53,068 nucleotides of DNA from NCBI GenBank assembly GCA_944320865.1, contig CALUJC010000023.1, positions 1 to 53,068 of the forward strand, in the 5' to 3' direction. The notes below the pieces were generated by a model, which had not been told where the DNA came from, ran no database searches, and worked only from the letters and a program-made list of their open reading frames with translations. The position numbers and the translations under genes are program-made. Shown here in pieces: positions 25,317 through 34,654 of the stretch. Position 1 is the stretch's first letter, and the number at the start of each line of letters is the position of its first letter. This DNA comes from an uncultured Bacteroides sp. Lineage in GTDB: Bacteria; Bacteroidota; Bacteroidia; Bacteroidales; Bacteroidaceae.

Positions 25317-28300
25317 TTAGAATGATACATTAAGCCCGAATACAACCTTCTTGCTACCCGGATAGGAACCCATATCCAAACCCATACCACTACCGGTAGC
25401 GGTAAATTCGGGGTCAAAACCGGGATATTTGGTGAAGGTAAAGAAGTCTTCCAAAGAACAGTAAACACGCACATTGCTCAGGTTGGCTTTTCTCAACAGA
25501 GTTTGCGGCAACGTGTAACCCAATTGTATCTGTTTGATCTTGAAGTAAGAACCATCAAAGACGAACTTGGAGCTTTGCAGATATTGCACGTTGTTTGCGG
25601 TCAGGTTGGCACGGGCATACTTGGCATGGTCGCCTGCCTGTGTCCAACGGCCTTCATAAAATTCTGTCAGTGTATTCACCTGCCTACGCGTATCACGGTT
25701 CCAAGCCATGAATACATCATTCCCCTGCGAACCGGCACCAAAGACGGTCAAGTCAAAGCCTTTCCAGGCGGCATTCAATGTGATGCCATACGTAAAGTCG
25801 GGGATGGCAGAGCCTATCATCGTCTTGTCTTCCTCGCCAAGCGTTCCACTGTTATCCTTATCTACAAAGATGGGCTCACCGGTTTCCGGATCAATACCTG
25901 TCACTTCGTATCCACGGATATACCATACGGGATAACCCTCTTCGAAATAATTCATCGTACCGGCTCCGGCACTTATTGAAGCAGGCAGGCGATCCAATGT
26001 GGGATGCAGATAAGTGACTTCGTTCTTCAGCGTGGCAATATTGGCTTTCACACTATAACTGAAATCCTTAATATTGTCTTGCCAACCCAATTCGAACTCA
26101 AAACCTTTGTTGCTGACATCGCCTGCATTCAACGGAGAAGCAGAATTGCCAGCCATCAAAGAAGTTTTGATGCCGGTCACAATAAGGTCCTTGGTTTTCT
26201 TATTGAAATAGTCCGCACTAAAACTCAAACGGTCGCGGAACATGCGCAGGTCGATACCAACATTCAACTGCTCGGAAGTTTCCCACTTCAATTCATTATT
26301 ACCAATGGATGAGGGTTTGGAGCCTACCGAATAAGAAGGCTCGTTGCCCATGGGATAAATGATAGTTGAAAGGATAGCGGTATCATACATGTAGTCCGAC
26401 AAACCGGCGATACTACCATTTTGTCCCCAACTGGCGCGCAGTTTCAAGTGTGTAATCGGCTCTACGTTCTTCATGAAGTTTTCATTAGAAATCTGCCAAC
26501 CTACTGATACAGCAGGGAAGTACCCCCAGCGTTTCTGCATGGGCAGGATAGAAAGGTCGGCAGCATCGGCACGGAACGTAAACTGGGCAAAATACTTATT
26601 CTCGAAATCATAAGACACACGCCCAAAGTAAGACAAGTTGGCATAACGGCGTTTCTCACCACCACTCAGCGTACGGGTAGCGGTACCGGTCTGAAAGTTG
26701 AAATAAGCATAATTAGGATCCAATTTCGTGATACCCAAGTCAACTACATCGCCGACACGGCTGCCACGGATATTGCCAGTCACGTCGAAAGCTGTTTCCG
26801 AAGAAAACGACATACCAATCATGGCATTGAAATTATGCTTTTCCTTGAACGTCTGCGTGTAGTTGGCAAAATTTTCCCACTGCCAATAGGTTGTATTACC
26901 ACTGGAAGCATCCACGGTCACAAAGTCTTGATACAAGTCGGAACAAGTAATGTTGGGGAACGTATAGCCATACGTACTGGTGCTGGCAAAACGATAGCCC
27001 AAACGGGAAGTTACAACCAACTGCTTGATAGGCGTAAAATCCAGATAAGAAGAGCCACTGAACACAAAACCCTCACGCTTGGAGATGCCACGGTCGCGCA
27101 TGATGTAGGGGTTATTGTTATTGGTATCGCCATAGGGAGATATGGAATAATAATTGCCATTTTCGTCTTGAATCAGCGTGTGTCCCTGGTCACGATAATT
27201 AATCATTTTGTCAGGCAAAGCATCCGGGGCATAAACTACAGGAGTCAACGGGTCAAGCTGAAGTGCAGATAGCATCATGGAGCCCATAAAAGAGCCTTCT
27301 GATACAGTCTGAACGTGATAACGGCTAAACGTATTGTTAGAAGTAAATTTCAGCCAGTCCTTTATTTTATAATCTGCATTAATGGTACCACTGATGCGGT
27401 CAAAGTGGTCTTTGTCACCGATAATCGGACCATTGTTATTCAAATAAGAGAGTGATGCAAACAATGAGCCATTTTCGTTAGCCCCCTGGAAGTTGATGTT
27501 ATGACGCTGCATAAAACCACCTTCAAATGTCTCGGCAATCCAGTCTGTATCGGTCACCCCGTCCCAATATTTGTCAATCGTGTTTTGCGCGATCAAACCG
27601 TCTGTCGTCATGTAATCAATGTACTGCTTCGCATTCATTACTTCCGGAGTACGACCCAGGTGCTGCGACACCAGCTGTACATCGTAAGTGATGCGGCGCA
27701 TGCCCTTCTTGGCCTTGCGGGTGGTAATCAGGATAACACCGTTACCGGCCTGTGCACCGTAGATGGCAGCCGAAGCAGCATCCTTCAGCACTTCCATGCT
27801 CTCAATGTCATTGGGGTCGATGTTGCTGATGTCCTTCGTGCGGAGGCCGTCCACTACATACAACGGGTCGCTGCTACCGTTGCTACTGTAACCACGGATA
27901 CGGATGGAAGCCGATGAACCTGGCGCGGCAGACGAGGAGATGATTTGCACGCCGGCCGTCTTGCCCTGCAAGGCCTGTTCGGCATTGGTGATGGTACGGT
28001 TCTGGAAGTCTTCTGACTTCACCGAAGAAATAGAACCGGTGACCGAGCTACGCTTCTGCACGCCATAACCTACTACCACTACTTCTTCCAGCGTCTGGTT
28101 GTCTTCCTGCATGGTTATGTCCATCTGGCCGGCAGTGGCAGCCTTTTCTACCGTCACATAGCCTATGTAAGAGTAAACGATGGTGGCACCTGCATTGACC
28201 TGCAACGAGTAGTTGCCGTCAAGGTCAGTTACCACGCCGTTTGTTGTGCCCTTTTCAAGCACACTCACACCAATCAACGGTTCATTGAGATTGCCGTCGA

Positions 28301-28415
28301 TAATCTTACCGGACACCGTGATTTGCTGGGCAAATGCTGAAACGGCGCCCACCAAGAGGCACAGCATCAGGGCTGTGAACCTCTGTCTTGCTTTAAAATA
28401 AAATCCAGTTTTCAT
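25317..28415 (-). CDS. SusC-like TonB-dependent outer-membrane transporter
   Basis: A 1032-residue protein with a signal peptide (to about 29, SAFAQ), a carboxypeptidase-regulatory-like domain (SGKIIDGNLNEPLIGVSV, 35-105), TonB-box-like EEVVVVGYGVQKR (about 110-122), plug domain and a C-terminal beta-barrel ending VVFGLNVSF with the terminal Phe typical of outer-membrane barrels. It takes up the oligosaccharide or glycoside bound by SusD. It is first in an operon continuing with SusD, DUF1593, IUNH-like and esterase genes. Confidence 0.96.
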   Translation of the reverse strand: MKTGFYFKARQRFTALMLCLLVGAVSAFAQQITVSGKIIDGNLNEPLIGVSVLEKGTTNGVVTDLDGNYSLQVNAGATIVYSYIGYVTVEKAATAGQMDITMQEDNQTLEEVVVVGYGVQKRSSVTGSISSVKSEDFQNRTITNAEQALQGKTAGVQIISSSAAPGSSASIRIRGYSSNGSSDPLYVVDGLRTKDISNIDPNDIESMEVLKDAASAAIYGAQAGNGVILITTRKAKKGMRRITYDVQLVSQHLGRTPEVMNAKQYIDYMTTDGLIAQNTIDKYWDGVTDTDWIAETFEGGFMQRHNINFQGANENGSLFASLSYLNNNGPIIGDKDHFDRISGTINADYKIKDWLKFTSNNTFSRYHVQTVSEGSFMGSMMLSALQLDPLTPVVYAPDALPDKMINYRDQGHTLIQDENGNYYSISPYGDTNNNNPYIMRDRGISKREGFVFSGSSYLDFTPIKQLVVTSRLGYRFASTSTYGYTFPNITCSDLYQDFVTVDASSGNTTYWQWENFANYTQTFKEKHNFNAMIGMSFSSETAFDVTGNIRGSRVGDVVDLGITKLDPNYAYFNFQTGTATRTLSGGEKRRYANLSYFGRVSYDFENKYFAQFTFRADAADLSILPMQKRWGYFPAVSVGWQISNENFMKNVEPITHLKLRASWGQNGSIAGLSDYMYDTAILSTIIYPMGNEPSYSVGSKPSSIGNNELKWETSEQLNVGIDLRMFRDRLSFSADYFNKKTKDLIVTGIKTSLMAGNSASPLNAGDVSNKGFEFELGWQDNIKDFSYSVKANIATLKNEVTYLHPTLDRLPASISAGAGTMNYFEEGYPVWYIRGYEVTGIDPETGEPIFVDKDNSGTLGEEDKTMIGSAIPDFTYGITLNAAWKGFDLTVFGAGSQGNDVFMAWNRDTRRQVNTLTEFYEGRWTQAGDHAKYARANLTANNVQYLQSSKFVFDGSYFKIKQIQLGYTLPQTLLRKANLSNVRVYCSLEDFFTFTKYPGFDPEFTATGSGMGLDMGSYPGSKKVVFGLNVSF

Positions 28416-28488
28416 TGAATATTATTTAGGTTAATAATAAGGGTTTTTGTCTCTATTTTCTTCCTTAATTAATAGCTTTGAAACGTAC

Positions 28489-28549
28489 AATGCAGTAAGG
28501 TGACGAGGTCTCACCTGGTAAGGTGACGGCACGCCACCGTTACTGCATT
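28489..28549. repeat. Element E: inverted repeat enclosing two 23-bp units
   Basis: AATGCAGTAA (28489-28498) pairs with TTACTGCATT (28540-28549). Between them GTAAGGTGACG occurs at 28495 and 28518, 23 bp apart, and each copy starts its own hairpin (GGTGA/TCACC; GGTG/CCACC). It would fold as a three-way structure. It lies after the permease stop and upstream of susC on the minus strand. Confidence 0.75.
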
Positions 28550-28616
28550 GAAACGCCCCAAGCCGTTGTTATCTGAAAAAATGCCTATTGAAACACGTAT
28601 TATTTTATCCTCTTCA

Positions 28617-29633
28617 TTAATTGGATAGCGTAATGAGCACCAGGCCTACTACAAACAGCAGGAACATAGTGGCAATGAGCGGAATCGTGCCCTTGGGTGC
28701 TCCCTTGAACTCTTTCCAGACAAAGAAGCCCCATATCATGGCTACCACGGGCGAAGCATTGCTCAGCGCGTAGGAGATGGCCGGATTGGCAGAGCCTGCC
28801 CCCATGAAGCTGATAACCATGCCGCTCATCCAGATGAATCCGCCCAACACGCCGATGAGGTGGGTGCGGGTGTCGCCTTTCAAGTAGTCTTTCATCGTCA
28901 CCTTGTTGCCCTGTACCGGATGGCTCATGGCAAACGAGTTGAAGATGGGGGTGGTGATGAGCACGCCTGTGGCAAAGCAGAACACACCGGTATAAGGAGT
29001 GAGCGTGCCCGTGCCACCCGATACGTACTGCGGATCGATGGACTTCACTACCAGCCCGTAGAAGAACATGATGGCCAGCCCGGCCACAATGGCCAGCAGG
29101 ATACCCTTCTTGGGCGTCGTGGCCTTGCCCGCCGAAATCTTTCCGTAGGCCTTGCCGCAGATGTAGATGGCGGCCACAATGACCGCAACTCCTACCCAGA
29201 GCAATGTCTGGTTGCCGGGATAAACCTCGCCCGCCAGCGTGATGAGCAGGTAGTTGAAGATGATGCCGCCTATCCATGCCAAGCCGCCACCAATGGGGAA
29301 GCCCACCGACATGCCTGCCACAGCAATGGCCGCCGTGAGGAAGATGTTGCCGAAATTCCACACGATGCCACCCAGCAGGGCATACTTCATGCTGCTCCAA
29401 TCCATGGCCGCCAAGTCCTCAAAGAACGTGCGCCCCTCGCTGCCCAGGCTGCCTAAAGTCACTGCACCCAGCAGCGCAGTAAGGAACAGACCGATGGTCA
29501 AGTCCCAATAGAACAGCTCGAAGCTCCAGGTCTTGGAAGCCACCATTTTCTGCGTGTTTGCCCACGAACCCCAGCAGAGGCAACAATAGACACAGCAGAG
29601 AAGGGCCAGAATGTAATTGTCTACAAGTACCAT
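28617..29633 (-). CDS. DMT-superfamily sugar permease (GRP/ureide-permease-like)
   Basis: A 338-residue inner-membrane protein with ten predicted helices. CWGSWANTQKM near residue 20 and FELFYWDLTIG (about 38-48), then GMSVGFPIGGGLAWIGG, recall the RbsU/RhaT-like and ureide-permease groups, which import sugars or purine degradation products. It is last in the operon with isomerase, kinase and transketolase, so it most likely imports the free sugar those enzymes use. Confidence 0.78.
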   Translation of the reverse strand: MVLVDNYILALLCCVYCCLCWGSWANTQKMVASKTWSFELFYWDLTIGLFLTALLGAVTLGSLGSEGRTFFEDLAAMDWSSMKYALLGGIVWNFGNIFLTAAIAVAGMSVGFPIGGGLAWIGGIIFNYLLITLAGEVYPGNQTLLWVGVAVIVAAIYICGKAYGKISAGKATTPKKGILLAIVAGLAIMFFYGLVVKSIDPQYVSGGTGTLTPYTGVFCFATGVLITTPIFNSFAMSHPVQGNKVTMKDYLKGDTRTHLIGVLGGFIWMSGMVISFMGAGSANPAISYALSNASPVVAMIWGFFVWKEFKGAPKGTIPLIATMFLLFVVGLVLITLSN

Positions 29634-29659
29634 AACGTATTGTTTTTGTAATTCACTGA

Positions 29660-31084
29660 TTATTCGTGCACATAGAGTTCCCAGCCCAGGTAGTTGCCGA
29701 TGGCCTCATCAAGGATGTCTTTTACATCGGTACGCACCAAGGCAACGTGATGTTCAAAGCCATTCTTGCAGATGTGCTTCATCAGCTTCTGCAAATTGGG
29801 CACCTTGGTTACGGCGATGCAACCATCCATACCGTAAGGTTCGTCGGTAATCTCGCCAGTACCCAGGTAAGCCTTGATGCAGCCGCGCGGGTCGTCGGTA
29901 GAGATGCGGAAATAAGTGAAGTCGCCCTGCGTCACCTTGCCATAAACGGCGCCAAAGGTGTGCACCTTGCCCAACGTGCGGCCCAATACGCCAAGAGGTC
30001 CCAGTTTAAGGTCGTTCTTCACAAACGATTTGGGGAAGTTGCCGCAGTGGGTGCAGACACACTTGTTGCGGTCTTCAGCAAAGTTGTTATTCCAATCGGC
30101 TAAGGCTGATGCACGCCCGGAAGCCAACGTCAGGGCATACATGGACACGGCACCGGCGATATCCGTTTCGCAAGCAGAAGGAATCAACTTATCGCCCAAC
30201 ATGCTCATAGTAATGCAAGCGGCACAACCATAGTTCTGTTCCAGCGAATCCCAGCACTGCAAGGCTACAGCATCAATGTCGTTGGCTGCAATCCAACGCT
30301 CTACAGCCACACCGAACTTAGCCTGTAGCAACAGCTTGTCTTCGTAATCCTTGGGCACGGCGGCATAACCACGGATGTCGGCTACCTTCTTCTGATAATC
30401 TGCATCGCTGTCCTCAATCTTACGGGCGGCAAAAAGAATCTCCGACAAGTCTACCGGAATAACCGTAATACCGCTGCGCTGCAACAGTTTTTCGCTGGCA
30501 CGCACCGTCTGGAAGCCCGAGGGGCGCGTTCCTATTTGCCCGATGCGGCAATGACGCAGCCCATTCACCACCCTGCAAATGCCGGCAAAGCGGTTAATGT
30601 CTTTAGCCAATAAGTCGGAGTAGATGGAATACGTATGCAGCGTGGTATCCGTAAAGGGGATGCCATACTGGTACAAGTTGTTGCACACGGAAATCTTACC
30701 GCAAAAAGCATCACGACGACTGTCAAGGTCAACCTTGTCGTTCTCATCGTCGCAAGCCTGCACCAAGACAGGTACGTTCAAGTCGGCAATGGAAATGGCA
30801 TTGATGATACCAATCTCAAAGCCGAAATTGGGCAACGATACAATGATGCCGTCAATGCGGTCACGGTTCTGCCGAAACAATTCGGCACACTTCAAGCCGT
30901 CTTCACGGGTTTCGATACTGCTACTTCCGGTAGGCGTAGCATCTTCAGGAAGGATAACATAGTCGTAGCCTTCGTTTTCAAGAATTTTTAGCAATTGCTT
31001 ACGGACGTCTCTTGCCAATTCTGAATTAAAATAAGCGCGGGTGCCAATGATGACACCAAAACACATCTTAGCCTTGTTTTTCAT
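29660..31084 (-). CDS. L-fucose/L-arabinose-isomerase-family sugar isomerase
   Basis: A 474-residue protein of the FucI/AraA C-terminal-fold group (COG2407). Characteristic stretches are VVNGLRHCRIGQIGTRPSGFQTV (about 167-190), AVALQCWDSLEQNYGCAACITMSMLGDK and PSACETDIAGAVSMYALTLASG (about 280-325), with the acidic metal ligand in CETD. It should interconvert an aldose and ketose before phosphorylation by the kinase encoded just upstream. The exact sugar is open; see the operon finding. Confidence 0.82.
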   Translation of the reverse strand: MKNKAKMCFGVIIGTRAYFNSELARDVRKQLLKILENEGYDYVILPEDATPTGSSSIETREDGLKCAELFRQNRDRIDGIIVSLPNFGFEIGIINAISIADLNVPVLVQACDDENDKVDLDSRRDAFCGKISVCNNLYQYGIPFTDTTLHTYSIYSDLLAKDINRFAGICRVVNGLRHCRIGQIGTRPSGFQTVRASEKLLQRSGITVIPVDLSEILFAARKIEDSDADYQKKVADIRGYAAVPKDYEDKLLLQAKFGVAVERWIAANDIDAVALQCWDSLEQNYGCAACITMSMLGDKLIPSACETDIAGAVSMYALTLASGRASALADWNNNFAEDRNKCVCTHCGNFPKSFVKNDLKLGPLGVLGRTLGKVHTFGAVYGKVTQGDFTYFRISTDDPRGCIKAYLGTGEITDEPYGMDGCIAVTKVPNLQKLMKHICKNGFEHHVALVRTDVKDILDEAIGNYLGWELYVHE

Positions 31085-31124
31085 CTGAATTAGTTGTTTT
31101 AGTGAAACTTGTTAATTGATAGGT

Positions 31125-32606
31125 TTATTTTATCAGCTGGTTTACAGCTTTCATCCAACCGTCATGCAACATTTCCATACGGGAAGCATCGCGGACAGGC
31201 CTATACGTGCCCCGGCTGCGGCGCAAGGCAGCCACTTCGACAAATGAGCCCCACACATGGCGGGCCATACCGTTCATCACCACAGCCCCCAATGCAGAAG
31301 CCTCCTCCACATCCGAACAGTCGATAGGTACTTGCAGGCAATCTGCCTGGAATTGCATCAGGAAATTATTCTTTGTAGGGCCTCCATCTACACGAAGTTC
31401 TTTCAAGGCAATGCCGGCTTGCCGGGTCATGCTTTTTACCAAATCGTCCACTTGGTAAGCTATCGATTCAAGGGCTGCACGGAGGACGTGTGCCCGGGTA
31501 GTACCAAGTGTCATCCCCATAATGGCTCCGCGTACTTCGCTATGCCACCAGGGGGCGCCCAGTCCGGCAAAAGCGGGAATGAAATAAACGCCGCCCGTAT
31601 CTTCCACCGTACACGCCTCCCGCTCCACTTCATCGGGACTTGCTACCATGTTCAATCCACCTTGCAACCATTTAATGGTGGCACCCGTGCAATGAATATT
31701 TCCCTCGAAAGCATAATACACCTTGCCAAGAGAAGCAAAACCCACCGAAGTGACCAGTCCCGGAGGGGCAGCGGCAAACTGTTCCCCTATATTCACCATT
31801 ACAGACGATCCGGTGCCATAGGTGGCTTTGCCCAGTCCTTCTTCAAAGCACATCTGACCGACCAGTGCGCCATGTGAATCGCCCAACATGCCGGCAATCT
31901 GTATAGGTTTGGCAAACAGGCCGCCCAGTGTAGTTTCCCCAAACACCGAATCACACGGCAACACTTCAGGCATCATGCAGGAAGGGATGGTGAACAAGTC
32001 CAACAGCTCTTTATCCCATTGCCGCGTATGCACGTTCAGCAACAAGGTACGCGAAGCATTGGTATAATCTGTCACGTGACGGCGGCCTCCGGTCAACTTC
32101 CACACCAGCCATGAATCCATGGTACCCATCAGCAAGTCGCCACGGCAGGCTGCCTCACGTGTACCGGGCACATTGTCCAATATCCATTTGGCACCGCTCG
32201 CCGCGAAATACGGGTCAATCAGCAGCCCGCTTTTTTCCTGCACCATCGGAGCATATCCTTTTTCTTTCAACTCATTACAGAAATCCGAACCACGCATGTC
32301 TTGCCAAACGACAGCATGGTACACAGGATGCCCTGTATGCTTGTCCCATACGACTACAGTCTCGCGTTGGTTGGTAATTGCCAAGGAGAAAGCAAAGTCT
32401 TTGCAAGACGTCGCCTCCAGCAAGCCGGTTACGGCTTTCAAGACATTCTCATAAATTTCTTCGGCATCGTGCTCCACCCATCCGCCTCGCGGATAATATT
32501 GCTTGTGGGGCACGTTTACCCGATGCAGCATTTCACATTTCTCATTAAAAAGCATCGCCTTAGTGGCAGAAGTGCTTTGGTCGATAGCAATAATCAAGTT
32601 TTCCAT
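31125..32606 (-). CDS. FGGY-family carbohydrate kinase
   Basis: A 493-residue ATP-dependent kinase: N-terminal IAIDQSTSATKAMLFN (6-21), ITNQRETVVVWDKHTG (about 77-92), TYGTGSSVMVNIG (about 258-270) and the FGGY C-terminal region with AGLGAPWWHSEVRGAIMGMT (about 340-360). It resembles glycerol kinases in the first motifs, but the operon context with a sugar isomerase and transketolase argues for a ketose. It lies between the transketolase and isomerase genes. Confidence 0.85.
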   Translation of the reverse strand: MENLIIAIDQSTSATKAMLFNEKCEMLHRVNVPHKQYYPRGGWVEHDAEEIYENVLKAVTGLLEATSCKDFAFSLAITNQRETVVVWDKHTGHPVYHAVVWQDMRGSDFCNELKEKGYAPMVQEKSGLLIDPYFAASGAKWILDNVPGTREAACRGDLLMGTMDSWLVWKLTGGRRHVTDYTNASRTLLLNVHTRQWDKELLDLFTIPSCMMPEVLPCDSVFGETTLGGLFAKPIQIAGMLGDSHGALVGQMCFEEGLGKATYGTGSSVMVNIGEQFAAAPPGLVTSVGFASLGKVYYAFEGNIHCTGATIKWLQGGLNMVASPDEVEREACTVEDTGGVYFIPAFAGLGAPWWHSEVRGAIMGMTLGTTRAHVLRAALESIAYQVDDLVKSMTRQAGIALKELRVDGGPTKNNFLMQFQADCLQVPIDCSDVEEASALGAVVMNGMARHVWGSFVEVAALRRSRGTYRPVRDASRMEMLHDGWMKAVNQLIK

Positions 32607-32640
32607 GGTTGGCTCCCAAAATATAATTGGTTAACATGCT

Positions 32641-33576
32641 CTACTTTAGGAATTCCAACGCAGCCTTCACAATACCATCCGCATCCAAGCCATAATGGGC
32701 AAAAATCTCCCGGGAAGTGCCATGTATAACGTCTTCGTCAGGAATACCCAATATCTTGATAGGAACCGGATGTTCGGAAAGAATTTCCGCTACCATAGCT
32801 CCCAACCCGCCGAAGCGGCTGTGTTCTTCCACGGTGATAATATGTCCGGTATCGGCAGCCGCCTTGCGGATGGCCTCCTCGTCGCAGGGCTTAATGAACG
32901 CCATGTCCAGCACACGCGCCTGTATACCATACTCTTTCAACCTCAAAGCTGCCTGATACGCATGATACACGGTTTCTCCTGTACCGATAATGGTCAAGTC
33001 TCTGCCGTCTGCCAGCATATTGGCCTTACCGAACTCCATAGGGAAAGAGTCATCCCCATATACATCGGGTACGGCAGCACGGCCTACGCGCACATATACT
33101 GGTTCCGGGTAATCCACAAGCAGTTTAACCAATCTTGCCGTTTGCCGTGCATCGCATGGCAGCACAATGTTCATGCCCGGAAAAGTGCGCAACGCAGCTA
33201 TATCGTGCAGGCTATGATGCGTAGCCCCCAAAGCTCCGTAAGCCACACCACCGCTCACGCCCAATATTTTTACCGGATTACGGCTATAAGCCAGGTCCAC
33301 TTTTACCTGCTCCAAGCTACGGGCCACGTAAAAGCAAGCCGGGCCACAAACAAATACCTTTTTCCCGCTATGTGCCAAACCGGCCGAAATGCCCACGGCA
33401 TCCTGTTCGGCTATGCCACATTCCACGAATTGTGCGGGAAGTTCTTTTGCAAAATCATTCAACGTCACCGAACCGCGCGCATCTGTTGTCACGGCAACAA
33501 TATCCCTGTCCTTTCGCGCCAATGCCAAAAGGGTATCGGTGAAACTTTTTCTACAAGCTATCATAATATCATTCAT
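32641..33576 (-). CDS. Transketolase, C-terminal (pyrimidine-binding) subunit
   Basis: A 311-residue half of a split transketolase. It carries the domain that activates thiamine diphosphate: the catalytic glutamate in ECGIAEQDAVGISAGLAHSG (about 51-70), then HHSLHDIAALRTFPGMNIVLPCD (about 120-142) and the C-terminal domain ITVEEHSRFGGLGAMVAEIL. Its start overlaps the end of the N-terminal subunit gene by 8 bp, so subunits are made together. A dedicated split pair inside a sugar operon points to a particular ketose phosphate and not to the general pentose pathway. Confidence 0.9.
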   Translation of the reverse strand: MNDIMIACRKSFTDTLLALARKDRDIVAVTTDARGSVTLNDFAKELPAQFVECGIAEQDAVGISAGLAHSGKKVFVCGPACFYVARSLEQVKVDLAYSRNPVKILGVSGGVAYGALGATHHSLHDIAALRTFPGMNIVLPCDARQTARLVKLLVDYPEPVYVRVGRAAVPDVYGDDSFPMEFGKANMLADGRDLTIIGTGETVYHAYQAALRLKEYGIQARVLDMAFIKPCDEEAIRKAAADTGHIITVEEHSRFGGLGAMVAEILSEHPVPIKILGIPDEDVIHGTSREIFAHYGLDADGIVKAALEFLK

Positions 33577-34402
33577 GTTCTAAGTTATTGATCCGTTCCG
33601 TTATTTCACGCATGGCTTGGGCATATTGCTCCTCGTCGGGCACACCATGATGCCACTTGGCCACACCCTCCATGAAAGAGACTCCCTTGCCCTTAGTTGT
33701 ATGCGACACCAACAGGTGCGGGCGGCGGGCGGCATAATCTATCTCACGGAAAACACGTACAATATCGTCCATATCATCACCATTCACATCATGCACATCC
33801 CAGCCAAATGCCTCCCACCGCTGCCGGATATCGTCAATGCCCATTACATCTTCTGTATTGCCGCTAATCTGCAAATGGTTGCGGTCGATAATTGCCACCA
33901 GGTTGTCCAATTTATATTGGCGTGCCGCCATGGCCGCTTCGTAAATAGAACCTTCGCCTTGTTCACCATCGCCCATCAGCACATACGTTTTATAAGACTT
34001 GTTATCCATTTTTGCCGCCAAGGCCATGCCTACTCCCAACGAAAGCCCATGCCCCAAGGCTCCGGTATTTACCTCAATGCCTGAAACCTCAATGGTAGGA
34101 TGCCCCGACAAGACAGAGCCAAACTGCCCCAAAGTGTCCAACATACCTTCAGGCATAAAACCACGGGCTTCCAAGGTGACATACAATGCTTCCACACAAT
34201 GACCTTTGCTCAACACAAAACGGTCGCGTAAAGCATCTGTAGGTTCTTCCGGATTTACCTTCATCACCTCGAAGTAAAGAGCCGTCAACATGTTCAAGCA
34301 AGAGAGGTCTCCACCTATATGGCCAGCTTTCGCCTTATGGATAATACCTACTAACCTCTTTCGATTCTTTTCGGATTTAAGTACCAACTCTTTTGTTTCC
34401 AT
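33569..34402 (-). CDS. Transketolase, N-terminal (diphosphate-binding) subunit
   Basis: The 277-residue partner of the gene at 32641. The thiamine-diphosphate and metal motif is GDGEQGEGSIYEAAMAARQYKLDN with IIDRN (about 143-172); GHIGGDLSCLNMLTALYFEVM (28-48) and DRFVLSKGHCVEALY (60-74) are standard. It is the first gene of the operon and is preceded by a promoter at 34426-34457 and a long palindrome. Confidence 0.92.
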   Translation of the reverse strand: METKELVLKSEKNRKRLVGIIHKAKAGHIGGDLSCLNMLTALYFEVMKVNPEEPTDALRDRFVLSKGHCVEALYVTLEARGFMPEGMLDTLGQFGSVLSGHPTIEVSGIEVNTGALGHGLSLGVGMALAAKMDNKSYKTYVLMGDGEQGEGSIYEAAMAARQYKLDNLVAIIDRNHLQISGNTEDVMGIDDIRQRWEAFGWDVHDVNGDDMDDIVRVFREIDYAARRPHLLVSHTTKGKGVSFMEGVAKWHHGVPDEEQYAQAMREITERINNLEHE

Positions 34403-34425
34403 AAGTATTAATTGTTATTTCTCCG

Positions 34426-34457
34426 CAAAGAAATGAATGTTTTCGCAAATAAACAAA
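34426..34457 (-). promoter_or_regulatory. Promoter of the transketolase operon
   Basis: Minus strand: TTTG at 34457-34454, 20-bp spacer, TTTCTTTG at 34433-34426 (one mismatch to TAnnTTTG), 24 bp before the start. Confidence 0.6.
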
Positions 34458-34489
34458 AGAAATCGTAAACATTACCCATATAATTAACA

Positions 34490-34514
34490 ATATTTATGCT
34501 TAAAGCATAAATAT
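34490..34514. promoter_or_regulatory. Perfect 12-bp inverted repeat, candidate DeoR operator
   Basis: Arms 34490-34501 and 34503-34514 (TATTTATGCTT inside) flank one base. It lies between the divergent DeoR gene and the transketolase promoter, where a local repressor would bind. Confidence 0.65.
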
Positions 34515-34611
34515 AAAGGATATTGCATCGAAATAAAAAATAAGTAAACGAAAGTACTACAAAACAAAAGAAAATAAAAGAAGAAAAGAAGCACGGCTCG
34601 TTTTTTTTAAC

Positions 34612-34619
34612 TACCTTTG
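34612..34619 (+). promoter_or_regulatory. -7 box of the DeoR regulator promoter
   Basis: TACCTTTG, 36 bp before the start at 34655; no clear -33 box (a T run precedes it). Confidence 0.6.
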
Positions 34620-34654
34620 CATCAGAAAATAACCCAAGGCAACAAGAAAGAACT

